From contig NBAZ01000001.1 in NCBI GenBank assembly GCA_002794735.1, positions 2,232,001 through 2,296,000 of the forward strand: DNA of 64,000 bases. Reading direction: 5' to 3'. A program made the position numbers and the translations under genes. The notes under the pieces are model-generated. The model searched no databases. It had not been told where the DNA came from and saw nothing but the letters and a program-made list of their open reading frames with translations. Source of the stretch: Pyrrhoderma lamaoense. Lineage: Eukaryota; Basidiomycota; Agaricomycetes; Hymenochaetales; Hymenochaetaceae. Below are positions 11,623 through 23,048 of this stretch, in pieces. Every line of letters starts with the position of its first letter. The stretch's first letter is position 1.

Positions 11623-12421
11623 ATGCCATGGCAGAAAGAATTTACTCTTCAGCGGAGAGCAAAAGGCTGCCACTTGGTGACCGACGAAGTCCTAAATCAA
11701 ATTAGACCTGGTTTATCAGGTGTAAAGGTCAGCTAAGATCTTCTCAGCCCTCCAAGCAGATTGATTCATCCAATAGCTAGGTTGGAATTCTATATCTATT
11801 TGTGTATGTCCGCTGCTGCTGTACCTACAGTGAATTTTAAGAGCATTATATAGGAAACATACGTCCTGCGGTATTACAGTCAATGAAAATTATGACCCGG
11901 GTGAGTCTCAGTATAAAACAACGGCCCGCAACTTTCTGATGATTGTAAATTATCTCTAAAGATGTAAGAAAAGGTATGCAGGATACATCTTGAGAGCATT
12001 CATTGTATATCGACTTCCCACTCCCCAAGACATGGATATGGCTCTCGATAAGATTGTTCCCGAAAGTCTCAACTGGCAACACACTGATGAAGGTCCTGAG
12101 TAAGTAGCGTCTTCATTGTGATTTGGTTTTGAAAAGATGGTTGATAGAGTCCAACAGTGATTCGTGCGTTATAACTATGATGATAACTGAAATCTCAGCT
12201 CATATCATAATAGAGTATCTCATACGAAGTCATCAGTGATAGGGACGTCACTGCAGATACCAATTACTGATGGTAGATTGAATTTAGGTACCTGGCAAGG
12301 TTTGAAATGATTCACCCCCTCCTCTATTCTCTTTTCTCATGGTTTATTTTGATAAGGGATATACCTCACCGAGTTCCGGTACTCCTCTCATTCGAGACAG
12401 TTTGTCGCCACCATCCTGTGA
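11623..12421 (+). CDS. YjbQ/UPF0047 family protein in eight small exons
   Basis: A conserved YjbQ/UPF0047 protein of 137 residues; some bacterial members have weak thiamine-phosphate synthase activity, and the true role is unsettled. No single reading frame covers it. Exons are 11623-11727, 11781-11803 (23 nt), 11854-11900, 11962-11973 (12 nt), 12030-12099, 12158-12163 (6 nt), 12214-12299 and 12357-12421, with introns of 50-61 nt. They add up to 138 codons. Joined, they show the family signatures [69 protein letters not shown] and a final ATIL. The expected conserved His and Asp/Glu residues are present. Confidence 0.9.
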
Positions 12422-13143
12422 GTTTCATTACTTTTTGAGAAGCCAGTCTTATGTGTTTACTAGAACTTTCTCTGTTAGACCTTGAACTGTATGTCCATAT
12501 CCTATGCATGTAATGCGGGACTTGGCCGGCAGTCGATTCGTGGCTGTTTGCCGCCGTCCACGAAGTAGACCGCTCCGGTAGTTAGTGTTATATTCAGTGC
12601 GGAACTCGGGCAACTCGGGGCTCAGCTTGGTTCACCTGCTTGTAGTATTCCCTGTTGTGATAATAAGAAATCTTGTGTATAGATTCGTAGAAGATTTACT
12701 GTAGGGTTTATTAGATAAAAGGATACCAGATAGAAGACCGCTTCTATTAGTCCGTCTATCATCATACTCGTTTCAAGTTAGTGAAGTAGAATAGATTTAC
12801 TCAGAAAATTATAACGCTTTCTGAGTCGGATAGTAGTTTTAATATTCCGAAGGATGTCGTGAGTATATTCCATTTGGAGGGAAAAAATAGAGGTCGAGAC
12901 AGGGACTACGGTATCTTTGGCAGCAGACTGAGGAGACTCTGCAACGGTGATCGCCGGAAATTTCTGAACCTGATCGAGGTTACTAACGTGCGTTTCGTAC
13001 TTAATTTCCACTTCTTTACATCTTCCGTCTCGCGGGGAAAACTCTACCCTGCTCTTATTCCTCTAGTCCACTCTCCTGACGCTCTCCTTAGCTGTATATT
13101 GTATCTCTATCTGTGTTGATTAGTATTCTCTGAAAAGCTTAAT
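12422..13143. other. Intergenic region upstream of Zn2Cys6 regulator 1
   Basis: About 720 nt between the YjbQ stop and the ATG of the regulator. It contains a C/T-rich stretch (13016-13090) that fits a leader. I see no gene, tRNA or repeat. Confidence 0.5.
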
Positions 13144-16127
13144 ATGCCTCGTGCTGCGTCATCTACTCCAGCACTTCGTCGGAATCAAGTCCGTAATTTG
13201 TCAAGCAATCTCGTGCATGCGCTAATTAGCATTGAGACAGGCCTGTCGTCCGTGTCGAAAGAAAAAGCTGGTATGGATATACCACTACGCTATGATACCT
13301 TTGACGAATATTCAAAATCTTGTGTTATCATAAGAAATGTGATGCTGCAAGACCACATTGTGGCCAATGTGTTAAGCATTGGCTAGGAATCACAGCAGTC
13401 CCTGCTCCAGAGGGTTACGCGTAGGTCCCAATTTTAGCTCATTCTTATAATTAAATGTCCACTGACTACTAATCTAGCCATGTAGGATTATATCAATGCC
13501 CGCATAAGTTGTTTTCTTATTGAAACCATTTCTTAGCCCTCAGAACCGTTGTGTACATTTGATCCCCAAGAGAATTTGAGATTAGCAGATAGTGAAAACC
13601 CGATCGAGAAGATTAGAAAGCTAGAAGAAGAAATAGGTGATCCTTTGTCCCCATTTACGAGACTTACTATTGGTTTCTGATTTCCCCATACTACATATAT
13701 CTAGACGAGTTAAAACGACAACTTAAGGAAGCCGGTATAGCGAATTCTCCTCCTTCAAGTGAACATTCTAGTGGGCCGCAGCACAACTCAGAGGGCCGTC
13801 GTTTCTCTGCATTGACGCCTGCATCCTACATATCGACCTCTCCTGATCAGGCTCTGCCTCGTCCCGATATATCACTTCCTAGAGCCGGCTTGAATGTTGC
13901 TCAGTCCCTCCGAGGTGGAAGTCCGGGCTCTAGACCTCGTAGTAACAATTCCTCCCCGAATTGGTTTCGCATCCGGATGATCTCTTAACTTTGTTCGCGT
14001 TTGGTTGGAACCCTGATCTTCCTGACCCTGCTGAGATGAAATATCTGTTTGTGCTCCTACTACTTACTTGGTGTGAATACTGAAACCGAGCAATTGGCTT
14101 AGTATCGAAGTATTTTTTGCTTGTGATCCTTGTGGATCGCGTATTCTGCACAAGCCATCTTTTATGGCTTCTATGGATTACTCGCCTAAAGACCACCGAT
14201 TCCCTCACTCAGCGATTTTACATGCCATCGTAAGCTAGCTTTCTTGATACAGAGCTGATACAGCTGAGGAAAATAATGTATAGTGCACATCGGCATCTCG
14301 GTGGACAGGAAAAAAATACTTCATGACTCCGGATGGAATCCGTCGTGACACCTTCGCTGGTAGGTCATACATTGATATGATATATATTGTCCTTGTCGGT
14401 CTAGAGGCGCTAAATATGATCAAATGAAAGAATATCACGCAGGAAAAACGAGACAATACATCGATAGGACAATGGCCAGTGGTGCAGATATCTTCAGTGT
14501 ACTACAAGCGTGCATAATATTGTCTTGGTATTTTTATGCTGAAGGCAGATGGGTTGAAGTTTGGATTTTCTCTGGGTTTCAAACTCGAGTTGCTGTACCA
14601 CTGCGTCTGAACTACAAGGGAACATTTTCTTCAAGTGGCACTGGCTCTCCGGGGCTTACCTGCCTCCTCCAAGGGATCCCAAAGAACTTGAAATGCGTAG
14701 GCGAACATGGTGGATGTCTGTAGTGCTAGATCGAGTGGTTTCTGTTGGAGGATGGTTACATGGTGTTGAATACAGACATATAGCAACTGAGCTTCCTCTT
14801 CGACGAGATGACTTTGAGAACGATGTAAGTGACACATACAGAATTTCGTGTTGAAGTTGACTGACAATCTATAAAGGCACCCCTGAGTAACCCTCAGAAC
14901 TTACACTCGGAAAACTTCTATACGACTCATTTTCCTCAGTACACAGACTCGTTCTTATTGTTCATTAAAGCGGTCATGCTTTTTGGACAAGTCACTGACT
15001 TCAATACAGAACTGGGGCTTAAATATGACCTCTCAAATACTTGTGCTCCTCTCCAGTTAGCTTTCCATTTATTGCATTACACTCCTATGATACTAACACT
15101 CTCCATAGCAACCCAGCTTTCCATTATCTCGATAAACTTGTTGCGAGAGACTTCCTTGGAAGTCTACCACCCGGATACAATGGAACATCATACATCGAAT
15201 TAGATCATATAGACACCGATTTACTTATGGTTCACTTGATCCCTCATGCGTAAGTTTATGTTTACTACATTATCATTGTATTTGACATTTTCTTCGCAAC
15301 AGTGCTTCTATAACCCTTCATAATCCGTTCCTGGACTTTAATGATCTTAGTTCCCTGTCTACAACCCGCTGTATTCAAGCTGCCGATGCAATTCTAGATA
15401 TTTATTATACTCTCACAAAGGCGCTCTTACTCTACCGATGCAAACGTTCCCTCATCTTCTCAAATTACACCCATTTGCTACAGTAAGTTCTGGATGTATT
15501 GTTAAGTACTAAAGACCTAAAATTATGTTCTTCGGCCAGATCTGTTGGTATCTTTCGGCGGTCGTAAAGGTACAAATGTGCAAATTTATGATTGATAGGA
15601 ATGAAATTAATGAGGAAATTCGTATCTGGGGGGAAATCAATGCCATGAGGTCGTGCATTCATTATGTTGCCTTCTCTAAGCTAAAACACTAATAAGCTGT
15701 GCCTAGACATGCGATGCTTGACTACGGAGCAATTTCTCCCATAGGAAGTAAGTATAGAATAAACTTTACTATCCCACACTCGACTCAGCTAAACAATTCA
15801 ATAGCTCGACAAGAGAGGCTTCTTCAGACGCTAATGTCTGAGATCGTACGATCTACCTCTCAAGCCCAGCCACTTGATATCTCTGTTAGCTCACGACTTT
15901 ATCCCCATTCATACAAGAGTGCATTCTTGCAGGATACAAGTGGTGCACCACTACCAACAGGACCTCCCGATGTATTTGGGTCAACAGAATCATCCCCTCT
16001 AGGGCTGGCACCAATGCATACGCACTTACATCCTCAAGCGACTTGGATATCAGGGCACTCTGATTTACCCCAGTCTCATTCTCAATCTCCACAGTCTCAA
16101 TCTTCATCTGGGTCATTTTTACCTTAG
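13144..16127 (+). CDS. Zn2Cys6 fungal transcription factor 1 (fungal_trans domain)
   Basis: DNA-binding regulator, target unknown. Early exons are 13144-13188, 13241-13270, 13335-13420, 13478-13481 (4 nt) and 13537-13636. Spliced, they give the binuclear zinc cluster ACRPCRKKKLKCDAARPHCGQC. The sixth Cys (EPLC) lies about 23 residues after the fifth, instead of the usual 6-9. A leucine-zipper-like linker follows (IEKIRKLEEEI). The fungal_trans domain (PF04082) includes LLTLFAFGWNPDLPDP, FFACDPCGSRILHKPSF, VEVWIFSGFQTRVA, RRRTWWMSVVLDRVVS and IATELPLRRDDFE. The C-terminus is Ser/Gln/Pro-rich. Two single-base breaks at 13954-13957 (C4) and 14651-14654 (G4) are most likely assembly errors. It is a paralogue of the regulator at 19364-22701. 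Confidence 0.9.
13478..13481 (+). other. 4-nt microexon in Zn2Cys6 regulator 1
   Basis: CCAT lies between an acceptor (TACTAATCTAG) and a donor (GTAGGA). The flanking introns are 57 nt (13421-13477) and 55 nt (13482-13536), the normal size here. Including it carries the frame from EGYA into PSEPLC, the sixth zinc ligand. Without it the exon at 13537 is read out of frame and soon hits a stop. Confidence 0.8.
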
Positions 16128-16402
16128 CTCTACTGTATCATGGATGAAAATATCGTATTACCCCCTTTGCTTCCTTCTTGTTTTATGGACTTTGCTGTAA
16201 ACTTACACTGATGCACGTTTTACCCTTTTTGATGTATTAAACCTCCAATGTTTTCTTATAATTTTTCTTTCCCATATTTAAGGGGAATAACAGGACAATC
16301 TAAATAGCATTACAATATTAACTACGTACATAGAAACCGATGACATTAGTGCTGCAACAATAGAAGTACATGAGGTATTTGAAGTACTCTAGTCGAATAT
16401 GG
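16128..16402. other. Convergent spacer
   Basis: Short spacer between the stop of regulator 1 (+) and the stop of CPSF30 (-). Only 3' UTR-like T-rich sequence is seen. Confidence 0.5.
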
Positions 16403-17519
16403 CTAATCCTCATTTCCACCAAATCTTCTAGTATTCATTCGTTCAACCCCTCCACGGTAACCTGGTACATTCCTATTCCAACAATGATTGGCATAATGCC
16501 CTTTTTCTCCGCACTTTAATGACACCATTATTAATGAATATGAAATCAGGGTAGAAAACTCAAAGTACAAACCTTAAAGCATAAGACATCATCGAGGTTC
16601 CTTCTCACACCACCAGGGAAACCAGTTTGAACGGCAAAATTCGTCTGTGTTGACTGTACTCCTGAGTTACGATCAAAGTCCGCATACCTACCATAGCCTG
16701 GAGGAGGAGGACCTAGGTCTTTTGTGATGGTGCTGAGGGAGGCTCATAATCCTTTGGTTGTGGTAGGTCTGGTTTTGGACTTCCGAAATGTCAGGCCTAT
16801 GTATTATTATCAAAGTTGCTGTAGTATATACTCACTGTCCACGCGTGCACTCTGGACCTAAAGGACAGAACCCCGTCAGGTAATTCTGACATACAACTCG
16901 TCTTACATGTTTTCGAGGACATTGAGGCCCTGAATAATGTCAATAAGATCGTACTTTAAGCTTCGTATAGGAGTACTCACCTAGTTTACAGAAGCCACGT
17001 TTGTAGTCCGGACATTCTATCCTCTTTTCCTTCGGGTGTGCGTACAAACACTCGTCACCTGCCTGACAGTAGCCAAACTTTGCGTACCACCAACATTCCG
17101 GCATTCGTCTTAGATTATATTCATGCAAGAACTCGCATGCGTCCCCTTTCTTACACAGGCCTCGAAGCCAGTGCTTACAGACGGTTGAAACTTTTTCACG
17201 ATCTCTTGGGTTAGCTGAGTTTGCAGCCAGCTGTTTGGGGGTTGAAAGTTGTGCGCTGATGGATTTGTGTGCCGTAATGGACAATGTAAAGGTCCTAAAG
17301 GGCAGCCAGCTTGTGTCAGTGATAGACGGCATATCTGATCATCTTTATGACATTGAAAGGTCAGTCTTGGTACTTCAAGTAAACTTAGAGCTAGATACCT
17401 GTATCGAGCTTGAGTCCAATAGTAGTTTTAATGAAGTCTTCAGCAACGAGATTAATCTGATGAAACTGGGGACGTATTATATCCCTAAGGACGGATGGAC
17501 CAGCTAAAGGATCTTGCAT
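16403..17519 (-). CDS. YTH1: mRNA 3'-end processing factor CPSF30/Yth1
   Basis: Zinc-finger subunit of the cleavage and polyadenylation factor; binds the AAUAAA region of pre-mRNA. The start at 17519 gives [20 protein letters not shown]. Five CCCH fingers follow: [69 protein letters not shown] with its continuation, and [19 protein letters not shown]. The last His is completed only after splicing. A C-terminal CCHC zinc knuckle ([14 protein letters not shown]) is present, as in animal CPSF4 and unlike budding-yeast Yth1. Two single-base breaks, at 16720-16723 (T4 on +) and 17237-17241 (G5 on +), interrupt the frame; no GT-AG intron can explain them. Confidence 0.93.
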
Positions 17520-17783
17520 TGTTTGTAATACTACTACTACTAGTACTCGTGGTTTGAGAACAAAGTTCTGGTGTACCTCAACTCGTACTGACGCTTCCTT
17601 ACAATATCTTCTCACGTGAGCATCTCAGACAAATTCACATATGGAAAACTCAAAATACGATCTCAACGGAATTAAAATTGTATAAATCAATCCCATCTAT
17701 CCCCAAACAACAACAACAACAGCAAGATATGACAGAAAATTATTTAAAGTACATTATGTATATACAATACAGTCACTTAACTA

Positions 17784-18991
17784 CTACCACCAACCAAGGA
17801 CACATACTTCCCAATCCAGATGTCTAAGTCTTTCGACAGCTTGTTGTACTTCTTCGTACCAGTTTAGTGACGGCCCTTCACCTCTTGAAACTGTAATAAA
17901 GTAGACATCATTGAACGGCGTTTCAGAGGAAGCCAACGGTCTCCGATCAATCTGTCTGACTGGGATCTGTATTTGTGAAATCATTTCAACCAGTCCTGAT
18001 GGGTCTGGTGAAACAGAAGTCGTCCTGTAAACTCTAAGAAGTGCTTTCTTTCTTTCGGCATTGGTTGTATGATTAGGCGTTGCCGTTGTTACGAAAAACC
18101 TAGTATAATTATCTAAAACCAGTTAGAATAGATCTTCAAATTCCCCTACTCATAGAGAGAGGAGCGGAGGTCCCAGAGAAACTAACTGGTGTCATTTTGG
18201 ATCCCTTTTCTGAGAACTTTAAGCCTTGGAAAGACTTTTGTACAGACTTCTGAACAGACGGCGGCACTGTTCCGACAAAACTTCTCATCTAAAATAGCTT
18301 CTGCCGCTGCGGCAGTAGACGAGGTTTTCATACGAGTGGCATTAGGCAAGAAGGTGCTAAAAAAGGAGCTACATTGTCCTAAAGCCTATTTATAGCCCGA
18401 CCGGTTTGTGATATGAAAACAGGGTCAAGATACTGGATTAGAAAATGGAATTCAGCTCACCTGTTCGTGACTGAAAATATGTTTGATGTCGTCTAGACTG
18501 GTACCTTCGACTACAAGTAGACAGTGTTGTATTTGGAAGGTGATTTCTTCGGTTATGTACACACTCTTCCCTACCTCTGGATCTCGGAGTAAATCATAAG
18601 TCTCGATAACTGGTCCGAAAATCGAGTTTTCCTTGGGAATCACAGCATAAGTGGCTTCAGTGGGTATTGTGTGAAATACGTCTTCAAGTTGATTGTAATT
18701 TCAATGATTATTGTTGTTAATACCAAGAGCCCGGAAGCTGAAACGATGTGAATTCAAACCTGCAATTGTACTTTTCCCTATGTATCTCGCGGATTCTCCA
18801 TAGCGATCAAAAGCCACCTAAAAGTAGAAACCTATCAGATCAGTATGAGTAATCCACAAGAAGAAGAAAAATTAGACTAGTGACAACCTGGTGGGAATAA
18901 GTTCCTTCTGGTCCCAGGTAAGCAATAGTGGTTTTAAACCATTTGTCTGAGTAATACTTGGCTGTACGGAGATATGATTGGTAGTTGTCAT
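17784..18991 (-). CDS. PHA2: Prephenate dehydratase (phenylalanine biosynthesis)
   Basis: Converts prephenate to phenylpyruvate, the last step before phenylalanine. The catalytic domain shows TIAYLGPEGTYSHQ, AVIPKENSIFGPVIETYDLL, LLVVEGTSLDDIKHIFSHEQ, GQCSSF, TSSTAAAAEAI and the catalytic motif NYTRFFV. A C-terminal ACT regulatory domain follows (GLVEMISQIQIPVRQIDRRP to DWEVCVLGWW). The start at 18991 (MTTTNHISVQPSITQTNGLK) is one base out of frame with the LGPEG motif. One extra A in the run at 18932-18935 (T4 on +) would join them. A different upstream start with another intron is possible. Confidence 0.92.
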
Positions 18992-19363
18992 GAAACTCTT
19001 CTGCTCTTTTAATTCGGGTGGCACGCGACTTGGAGGCAGCAAAGAAAAGGTTTTATACACAGAAAGTCACTTCGTTTTTGGCTTGTGGTGATGGAACAAG
19101 TTGAAAACACTACTTTTCAATTTTATACAAATTGGATCTTAGCGGCCGCATTCAATATGTCAACTAAGAAACATGATACACAACTATCGCGTTTTTTTAT
19201 TCACTATCATTATATTCACTCGCAAAGACATTTTCCAATAGATCTATAGTATTTGTACATATTCGTAATACAAAAAAAGCATCAGCAGAACTAACACATA
19301 GCAAATGACCAAGCCTGAGATGATAATAAAAAAGGAAACTATTCAAAATCACTACCAGAAAGA
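18992..19363. other. Spacer between prephenate dehydratase and regulator 2
   Basis: This AT-rich stretch holds the promoter of the prephenate dehydratase gene and the 3' end of regulator 2, both on the minus strand. An isolated GCGGCCGC octamer sits at about 19142. No gene is visible. Confidence 0.45.
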
Positions 19364-22300
19364 TTACATGATAGCTTCCGTTCCACCAAGTCCCAAAAGA
19401 AGTTCCAAGCTATTTTCAGATCCACAAATATGTTCCATCGAAAGAGTCGGGAATTCAGCAATCTTTGGAGGTGTTTGAGCTTTCTGGAAATTAGGAAGGA
19501 TCACTGGATCCAAAATTCCAACGGATTGAAGAACAATGTCATCCAGCATTTTGGCGTAGCGATCTGATAAGATATATATCAGGGGGTTTTATAATAAATA
19601 ATTAAAATGAAAAATCCTTACAGGCTAAAGGTAAGCGGAGGCCAATTTTTGCAAGGGCAATTCTAACTCAAAATCACATTAGTTCCAACGTTAATCGCAA
19701 TTATAACCCCTTGACTAACCGGATATATTCAAGCTCAGTTCGATATGTTACCGCCTGATTATGATCACCTATGGCCCTTGCCTCTTGTAAGAAACGGGTA
19801 AGGACTCTCCCACACATGAAAAACGCGAACTAAGGCAGCCTCAAGATCAATGAATGGCCTAATTAAACTAATTTTATGGCTTACAGAACAGAAATTATCT
19901 AATAAGGTTAAGTCAAAGCTAGTAGCCCAAATTTTGTAAAGTTGATCTAGTACCGCTCGAGCGGCTTCAAGAATTCTTGCTGCGGATATACAACCTTGTC
20001 TTTTGATGTCGACATGGGGATCATGAAGAAGAATTTGTGCACTGAAAAAAAATAAGCATTCTTTGAAATACTCCAAGGAAATGATAGAAACAAACATATT
20101 TGGTGCGAGAATCGCTAGAAGTAGATGGATATCCACGACACCATCGCGCGTAGTATCTCGTAGACCTCTTGGGAAGCTGGGGACAAATGACTGAACTAGA
20201 TTGTCAATTTCCTTGAAACCATAGGTTTCTCTGGGATCGATATACTGCGCTGAAGAGGAATGTTCAACATTATGGACGGTGATTGGTGACACCATAGCTG
20301 GTTCTCCAGCATAGTTTTTTGCCCGGAATCGTAGATTGAAGGTTTTGACACGAGACATAAGCTAGTATGGATTACAATAAGTCAAGGTTTCAACAAAACC
20401 TATAGTGAATGAATACTTACGATCGAAGATTTGATATATAAAACCCATGAATCTGTTTGCTCAGGGGGGTGATTAAGTAGCATGTCAGGGCTATGTGCCC
20501 ATTGTCTATTTCGGGGGGAACAAGTATCTAATAAGAACTATTAGTCACATGTCCCTTGCTCTCACAGAAGTGATAAGGTTAGGAGGATACGAACCCCTGA
20601 TTCAAACAAATCGGCCCGAACAGGTAAGAGTTGTGAGATATCCTGGTCGTCCAAAGACATAGCCCAACCATTTCCTGAGTACATCGTCAGTCATATAGGA
20701 TGTCTACTTTCAAGTTTAACTTACCACTTGAGTACAATCTTTCAGTAGCGTAAGTAAGCCTTGATAATAAGTTAGAATAAGAGCTTTAAAATTCTAGAGG
20801 ATCTCGTTCTACCAAAAAGTATTTCGTCGAGTTTCATCTTCAATTACAGTGCGTGCGGGAGCAATAATAGATGGTGCTCGAAGGGATTTAGATATTGAAT
20901 GAAAAGGTGGGCACATATTCAAACCCAGAGGGATCAGATATCTATAAAACTAGATTAGTTTACTGATTATCTATGGCAGTAGAAGTTTGTCGACCTCATA
21001 GCTTTTCCAGTAGTCAGGAACATCTAGCAAAGAATGTTATGAGTACGTCGTATAATAGAAAAATAGTCAATTCGAGCATTTACGTCTGCCCATCTAAAAC
21101 AAGAAACTCATAAGAATCATGTAGCCACGAGAAAATTGTAGATACCTACTTAGCATGCCCATGGTAGAACATAGTTAGTACTGTCAGAGCTGTATACAGG
21201 ATATGTTAGTATTGTATAGTAGGTGCTTAACAGCTGCCGATCATCTCAAACCTTGTTGGCATTCGAACAGCCGTTCCCCGAGAGATGTGCTTTCTTCTAT
21301 GGCAGCAACAGCGAACTTGGCATGAATTTCTCCAAAGGAATCCGGTAAAGCTTTCCGACGTTTATAGGCATTTTGGAATAAATCGTCTAGCAAGAATAAC
21401 TGGCTTTAGAATTTTATGGATAACGGAGATATTAATGCCTAATACCTGCTGGTGTTTCAGCGAAATTGGGTAAGGGGGCGGGAGCAACAGCAGCAGTATA
21501 AAAACTTCCGACGGCACATATGGCGTGTAAAATACCTAGATTAGATTATTCACATGAATATAAACTATCTCCCATATGGGAATAGTGTTAAGCGTACCGA
21601 TATGAGGGAAGTTGATATGCCCAGGAGGATAAGACAGAGACGTTAGAAAAGTAGGAGGGTGGAATAATTTTCCAGCATGGGGATGAAATGAGAAGAAACT
21701 TTCTACCCTAGATCAAAAAAGTATCAGATGATAAACTCGTTCAGTTGATCTGAACGGATTATCTCTCACAAATGTTGAAGTAAATCCACTGTAGGCAGAT
21801 TATGAGGCCAGTTAGGCCAAAGAACTTGCGTAGCACGGTTCGGCTCGGTGGACGGCTCTCCGACTCCTCCGGAACAAATACCCGAGATTCCGTTCAACGG
21901 AGGTGTACTTATAGGAGAGATATGAGCTGGAATTAGTGGCGATTGGTTGTTGAGTGGATATACGTTCGAATATGGAGAAACCACTGTGCTTAATGAAGGA
22001 CGCGAACCAATTAAGTTGGTAGGGGTATTAGGGGAGGAAGAAGCAGAGGCGCCTGTGAATGAGGTGTTCACGGAAGGATTCCTCTGCGTCTCTTCCTTTT
22101 GTCGTAAGAGCTCTTCTAGCTCACCTGGCGGAAGCTGATGCTTCAGCGAACGAAGACCTCAGAAGACAAGATGCTCACTTATTCGATTTTCCAACCTTTC
22201 ATATCTGTTCTTTGGGGCGGCATGAGGTTGAGATCCATTTTCTGACACTTCATCAAAGGTGCATTCTAAAGGCGGGGGCTCAACGCCCGGAGGAGTATGT

Positions 22301-22701
22301 GATACTGAATTCTTATGCGAACGGACACAAGTGCTGCATGGCCTGCGTGCATCGCTGATTATACAAAAAGAAATGAAATAAGTACTTGTCAGATTACAGT
22401 AAGTTCTCGGGGACGGGGATCGGGCTAGACAAACCATTTCTGCCGATCCCGAGGTCACATATTCAATTCTCGCGGGTCAGGGAGGTTATAAGTACCAGAG
22501 AGACTGGCTGTGACTTACGAGCTTTCTACGTCGACACTGGTGGCAGGCCTGGGTTTTGCGAAAAATTCAGTGTTTGCGAATAGTATCTGTCTGTTGTCTG
22601 GCGAGCAGACACTCGGTGCTTACCTGATTTCGTTTGAGGATCGGTGCAGGACCAAAGTCTCCGTTTATGCCGGTCACAGACGCAGATACCGCCTTGGGCA
22701 T
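19364..22701 (-). CDS. Zn2Cys6 fungal transcription factor 2 (fungal_trans domain)
   Basis: Regulator of the same family as the one at 13144-16127. A start at 22701 (MPKAVSASVTGINGDFGPAP) leads to KRNQ|ACHQCRRRKL|K. Introns fall after RNQ and after KL, exactly as in regulator 1. A 5-nt microexon (22435-22439) and the exon from 22354 complete KCDARRPCSTC. The sixth Cys (LECTFD) comes about 21 residues later. Further on are a linker helix (YERLENRISE), VLWPNWPHNLP, an HPAGKLFHPPTF-like segment (about 21600-21700) and FNLRFRAKNYAGEPAM, all typical of fungal_trans regulators, ending LLLGLGGTEAIM. The many small exons between 20400 and 21750 were not all resolved, and an upstream exon may add N-terminal residues. 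Confidence 0.87.
22435..22439 (-). other. 5-nt microexon in Zn2Cys6 regulator 2
   Basis: AAATG (minus strand) is bounded by CGGCAG and GTTTGT. The flanking introns are 22440-22518 and 22355-22434 (79 and 80 nt). It supplies Lys and two bases of the third zinc-ligand Cys codon, joining CRRRKL to CDARRPC. Without it the zinc cluster cannot be formed. Confidence 0.82.
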
Positions 22702-23048
22702 ACTAGAAGATTCAGAAGGCTTGGTTGGCGTTGAACTAGTCTGTATGCCTCAACAAAAAACAGTCTTCGTCTGCGTGATATAGGTGATTGGGCGCTTCAA
22801 GCTGACCTGCCATTCGAGTACACAGTATTACCGACAATGCCGATCAAATTACCAACTGCATTCACTCTCTCATCTACACAAAAAGTACAATGTACATGTA
22901 CACAATGCATGCATTTGAAACACAGAACAGGAAGAAGAAATTGTATTTCACACAAAAATTTGTAACTTCCCCGGTCCGACTCCTCTTACTATCTTCGCAA
23001 ACTACAAGTGATAAAAAAAAAGACATTGTACAATACCAATTCTTCCTA
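22702..23048. other. Spacer between regulator 2 and importin alpha
   Basis: Upstream sequence of regulator 2 and the 3' end of importin alpha, both minus strand. It could hold a further 5' exon of the regulator (possible ATG near 22818). Nothing else is visible. Confidence 0.4.

Noticed and set aside
14601..14679. 39-nt intron that would repair regulator 1 without an indel
   Set aside because: It is shorter than any other intron here and would delete the family-typical SPGAYLPPP motif, so a missing G at 14651-14654 is more likely.
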